Assembly: GCA_934426825.1 (NCBI GenBank)
Contig: CAKRYI010000010.1
Span: forward strand, 1 to 64,000
From: an uncultured Acetatifactor sp.
Lineage (GTDB): Bacteria; Bacillota; Clostridia; Lachnospirales; Lachnospiraceae
DNA: 64,000 nucleotides
Reading direction: 5' to 3'
Positions within the stretch are counted from its first letter, which is position 1; each line of letters opens with the position of its first letter. A program made the position numbers and the translations under genes. Positions 61,816 to 64,000 of this stretch are shown one piece after another. The notes below the pieces were generated by a model. It saw nothing but the letters and a program-made list of their open reading frames with translations, made no database searches and was not told the origin of the DNA.

Positions 61816-62105
61816 CTGTCAGCTACCTTTTCCACTCATCGGAGGTCTATGCAATATATCTTCTATTTTATTTCCACTTTGACTGCCTTTGCAAACCATT
61901 TTCTTCCTCTGTCAGCCGCTTTTCTCGCTCGCTGGAGGTCTATACAAAATATCTTCTATTTTATTTCCACTTTTTTACGAAAAAAGTGGAGCAAAATACG
62001 AACTTTTTTCGTATAGCTCCACTTTTACTTATTTGTATCTTCATTTTGCTTTAAAACAACTGCCAAAGGTGGGTACAAATCACAAGAAATCTTCTATAGA
62101 CCTCC
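61816..62105. repeat. Intergenic repeats with GGAGGTCTAT core
   Basis: Two imperfect copies of about 65 bp, 93 bp apart (61816-61880 and 61909-61973), share CTGTCAGC, GGAGGTCTAT and CTTCTATTTTATTTCCACTT. A third, inverted and partial copy with TATAGACCTCC lies at 62095-62105. No gene is supported here; small plus-strand frames repeat the same peptide because of the DNA repeat. Confidence 0.6.
61983..62025 (-). terminator. Long terminator hairpin for the P-type ATPase
   Basis: AAAGTGGAGC (61983-61992) pairs with GCTCCACTTT (62016-62025), enclosing TACGAA/TTCGTA; on the minus strand it ends in CCACTTTTTTCG. It lies about 360 bp after the ATPase stop, with only repeats between. Confidence 0.7.
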
Positions 62106-62380
62106 CGCCAAACTGCCAACCGCCTGAAACGCTCTGCCCACATCCAAAACCGCTTTCCGCCGACGCTGTCCTGTTCACACCAGCTATCAGCAGCCGTCTC
62201 AGGCGCTCATTCACATTCAAAACTGTTTACAATCTGCGCCGTACCGTTCCCCCTCGCAATCAGCTACATTCTGAACCACTCTGCTCACATTCTAAACCGC
62301 TTCCTACCTGCACCGTCCTGCCACTCTCCAAGCTGCCACCAGTCCAAACTGCCACCAGTCCAAACTGCTCTGCCCCAGCG
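62106..62380. repeat. Degenerate minisatellite
   Basis: On the minus strand, directly after the ATPase stop, variants of a GCAGTTTGGA-type unit recur for about 270 bp (GCAGTTTGGACTGGTG twice exactly, then GCAGCTTGGAGAG, GCGGTTTAGAATGTGA, GTGGTTCAGAATGTA, ACAGTTTTGAATGTGA, GCGGTTTTGGATGTGG). It looks like a decayed tandem array; frames through it have stops. Confidence 0.55.
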
Positions 62381-62381
62381 C

Positions 62382-64000
62382 CTACTCCTTCTCGTTCCTG
62401 CTCTCCGTATCCTCCAACAGATTTTTCATACTCTTTAAGCTGATAACGATAGTAGAGGTATTATGCAGTAACGCAGTCGTTGTGGGCTGCAAAATTTCTG
62501 CCACTCCAAGGGCAATGAGTCCGCCGTTAAATCCGACAATGGTACGGTAGTTTTTGTGAATCCGCTTCATAAGGGCGTTGCTCAGCCGTTTCAGTGCAAC
62601 AATTTCATAGAGATTGTCCGCCGCAATGGTTACGTCTGCAATTTCATTGGCAATCTCTGCGCCGTCACTGATGGCGATTCCGACATCTGCCGCAGACAGT
62701 GCCAGCGAATCGTTGATACCGTCTCCGGTCATAATCACTTTGTGTCCGGCGGCTTTCTCACGCTCCACATAGGAAGCCTTGTCCTCCGGCAAAACCTCGG
62801 AAAAATACTCGTCCACTCCTATTCTCTTTGCAATGGCGCAGGCAGTTCTCTCGCTGTCTCCGGTCATCATCACCACTTTGCGGATTCCCGCCTGTTTTAA
62901 TACCTGTACTACCTTTCCTGCCTCTTCCCTGAGCGGATCCTCAATGCAAATCACCGCTGCCAGTCTGTAATCAATGGCAAGATACAGGTGTGAATATTCC
63001 GTAGGCAGTTCCTCAAACGTCTGCTCCATTCCCTCCGGAATGACACAGCCCTCGTCCTCCATTACAAAGTGATAGCTTCCGATTACGACCTTTCTGTCTT
63101 TTATGGTCGTGGCTATACCGTGCGCCACCACATAATCCACCTTGGAGTGCATCTCCTCATGAATCAGTTTCTTTGCCTTTGCGGCATCCACCACGGCACG
63201 CGCCATGGAATGAGGGAAATGTTCTTCCAGACAGGCAGCAATTCTGAGCAGTTCGTCCGCACTCATTTCATTGAACGGAACTACCTTTACAACGGACGGA
63301 CAAGCCTTGGTAAGCGTACCGGTTTTGTCCAGTACAATGGTATCCGCCTCCGCCATGGCTTCCAGATACTTTCCGCCCTTGACGGTAATGCCGTGTTCAT
63401 TTGCCTCTCTTATGGCTGCAAGCACCGTAAGAGGCATTGCCAGTTTCAGGGCGCAGGAAAAGTCCACCATTAAGATAGCCATTGCCTTTGTCACATTGCG
63501 GGTCAGCAGATAGGTGATTCCTGTTCCGAGCAGGGAATAGGGAACCAGCTTATCTGCCAGATGCTCCGCCTTGCCCTCCAATGACGATTTGAGTTTTTCC
63601 GACTCTTCTATCATGTTCACAATCTTTTCGTAACGGCTGGAACCGGCTGCGTGTTTTACCTCGATAGTCAGCTCGCCCTCCTCCAAAACCGTTCCGGCAT
63701 AGACGTAGCTTCCCTCCGTCTTTCGCACCGCCTGAGATTCTCCTGTCAGGGACGCCTGATTAATCATCGCCTCTCCGCGCACCACTTCCCCGTCAAAGGG
63801 AATGACATTTCCCATATGGATGACAATGGAATCCCCCGGCTTTATGGTATCGGAACCTACAAGCACTTCCTGCCCTTCCGTATTCAAAAGCCATACTTTT
63901 CCGTTCCGTAAGGACATCTTTCTTGCCAAATCCCCCACGGACTTTTTGTGCGTCCACTCTTCCAGTATTTCGCCGACATTCAAAAGAAACATAATGGAGC
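62382..64000 (-). CDS. Heavy-metal P-type ATPase, 5' end outside window
   Basis: The last 539 residues of a P-type ATPase; the frame continues past position 64000. Visible parts: the actuator domain with TGES (SLTGESQAV), a membrane motif FSCALKLAMP in the place of the CPC metal site, the phosphorylation motif DKTGTLT, and the hinge TGDGINDSLAL. The P1B-type HP dipeptide reads FPHS. Two transmembrane helices end the protein. It would export a transition metal; the SCA motif does not fit the copper type, so the ion is open. A terminator follows downstream. Confidence 0.9.
   Translation of the reverse strand, partial: SIMFLLNVGEILEEWTHKKSVGDLARKMSLRNGKVWLLNTEGQEVLVGSDTIKPGDSIVIHMGNVIPFDGEVVRGEAMINQASLTGESQAVRKTEGSYVYAGTVLEEGELTIEVKHAAGSSRYEKIVNMIEESEKLKSSLEGKAEHLADKLVPYSLLGTGITYLLTRNVTKAMAILMVDFSCALKLAMPLTVLAAIREANEHGITVKGGKYLEAMAEADTIVLDKTGTLTKACPSVVKVVPFNEMSADELLRIAACLEEHFPHSMARAVVDAAKAKKLIHEEMHSKVDYVVAHGIATTIKDRKVVIGSYHFVMEDEGCVIPEGMEQTFEELPTEYSHLYLAIDYRLAAVICIEDPLREEAGKVVQVLKQAGIRKVVMMTGDSERTACAIAKRIGVDEYFSEVLPEDKASYVEREKAAGHKVIMTGDGINDSLALSAADVGIAISDGAEIANEIADVTIAADNLYEIVALKRLSNALMKRIHKNYRTIVGFNGGLIALGVAEILQPTTTALLHNTSTIVISLKSMKNLLEDTESRNEKE

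Noticed and set aside
61732..62016. 94-codon plus-strand frame with a repeated peptide
   Set aside because: The repeated peptide simply reflects the DNA repeat; there is no good ribosome site and the frame runs through the terminator hairpin.
61816..62380. CRISPR array
   Set aside because: Repeats are imperfect, differ in spacing and orientation, and lack uniform spacers or cas genes.

Overview
The window looks like a chromosomal segment of an anaerobic gut Firmicute of the class Clostridia, most likely Lachnospiraceae. Supporting features are the two-subunit-type glycyl-tRNA synthetase and the divergent Cys-rich AlaRS, the era/yqzL/recO, scpA/scpB and yqeG/aroE gene orders, an aroK-aroQ fusion, TnpV and Rpn-type remnants, a 2-hydroxyacyl-CoA dehydratase activase giant, consensus sigma-A promoters with 16-17 bp spacers, and strong purine-rich ribosome binding sites with some TTG/GTG starts. 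Family assignments are from reading the sequence; no database search was possible. Almost every gene is on the minus strand; the main exceptions are the 4.2 kb activase gene (32788-37026) and an ECF transporter gene (60490-61065).

Layout, left to right. 1-262: tandem strong minus-strand promoters that look like an rRNA operon promoter region pointing out of the window. 263-9899: small membrane and lipoproteins, a DUF2339-like polytopic protein, HflX, and a sensory cluster in which a response regulator gene, a chemoreceptor gene and a histidine kinase gene follow each other; the chemoreceptor has a promoter followed by a highly structured leader flanked by 15 bp direct repeats. 10000-13333: accessory stretch with an internally deleted Rpn-type gene, a PepSY-like lipoprotein, an unrecognised secreted protein and a SUKH-like protein. 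13418-27265: housekeeping block with two D-Ala-D-Ala carboxypeptidases, scpB-scpA, a metallophosphoesterase, rpsU, alaS, glyQS, a lipoprotein, recO, yqzL-like, era and a DUF4349 lipoprotein. 27331-32555: M16C peptidase, an unknown gene, a sigma-factor-like protein lacking promoter-binding regions, and a rhomboid-like membrane protein. 32788-37026: fused activase. 37047-45472: a minus-strand run ending in a membrane-anchored SF2 helicase (rnh-like, rluF-like, ligA, metA, zinc-ribbon membrane protein, small coiled coil, helicase). 45646-50670: a GGDEF sensor, GNAT, DUF6273 lipoprotein and the scar of a mobile element. 50692-55241: gdhA, unknown helical protein, SH3 protein, tRNA-Arg(CCG) inside a 14 bp inverted repeat, DUF5688. 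55408-60081: efp, aroK-aroQ, aroE, yqeG, a kinase fusion and a DUF3842 protein. 60296-61672: an ECF S-component gene behind a riboswitch-like attenuator, convergent with a flavodoxin-like gene. 61673-64000: repeat-rich noncoding DNA and a P-type ATPase that runs out of the window.

The best candidates for something undescribed are the membrane-anchored helicase with its small coiled-coil and zinc-ribbon neighbours, the sigma-like protein without DNA-binding regions, and the two structured leaders (8356-8474 and 60330-60433), neither of which matches a riboswitch class I could recall.
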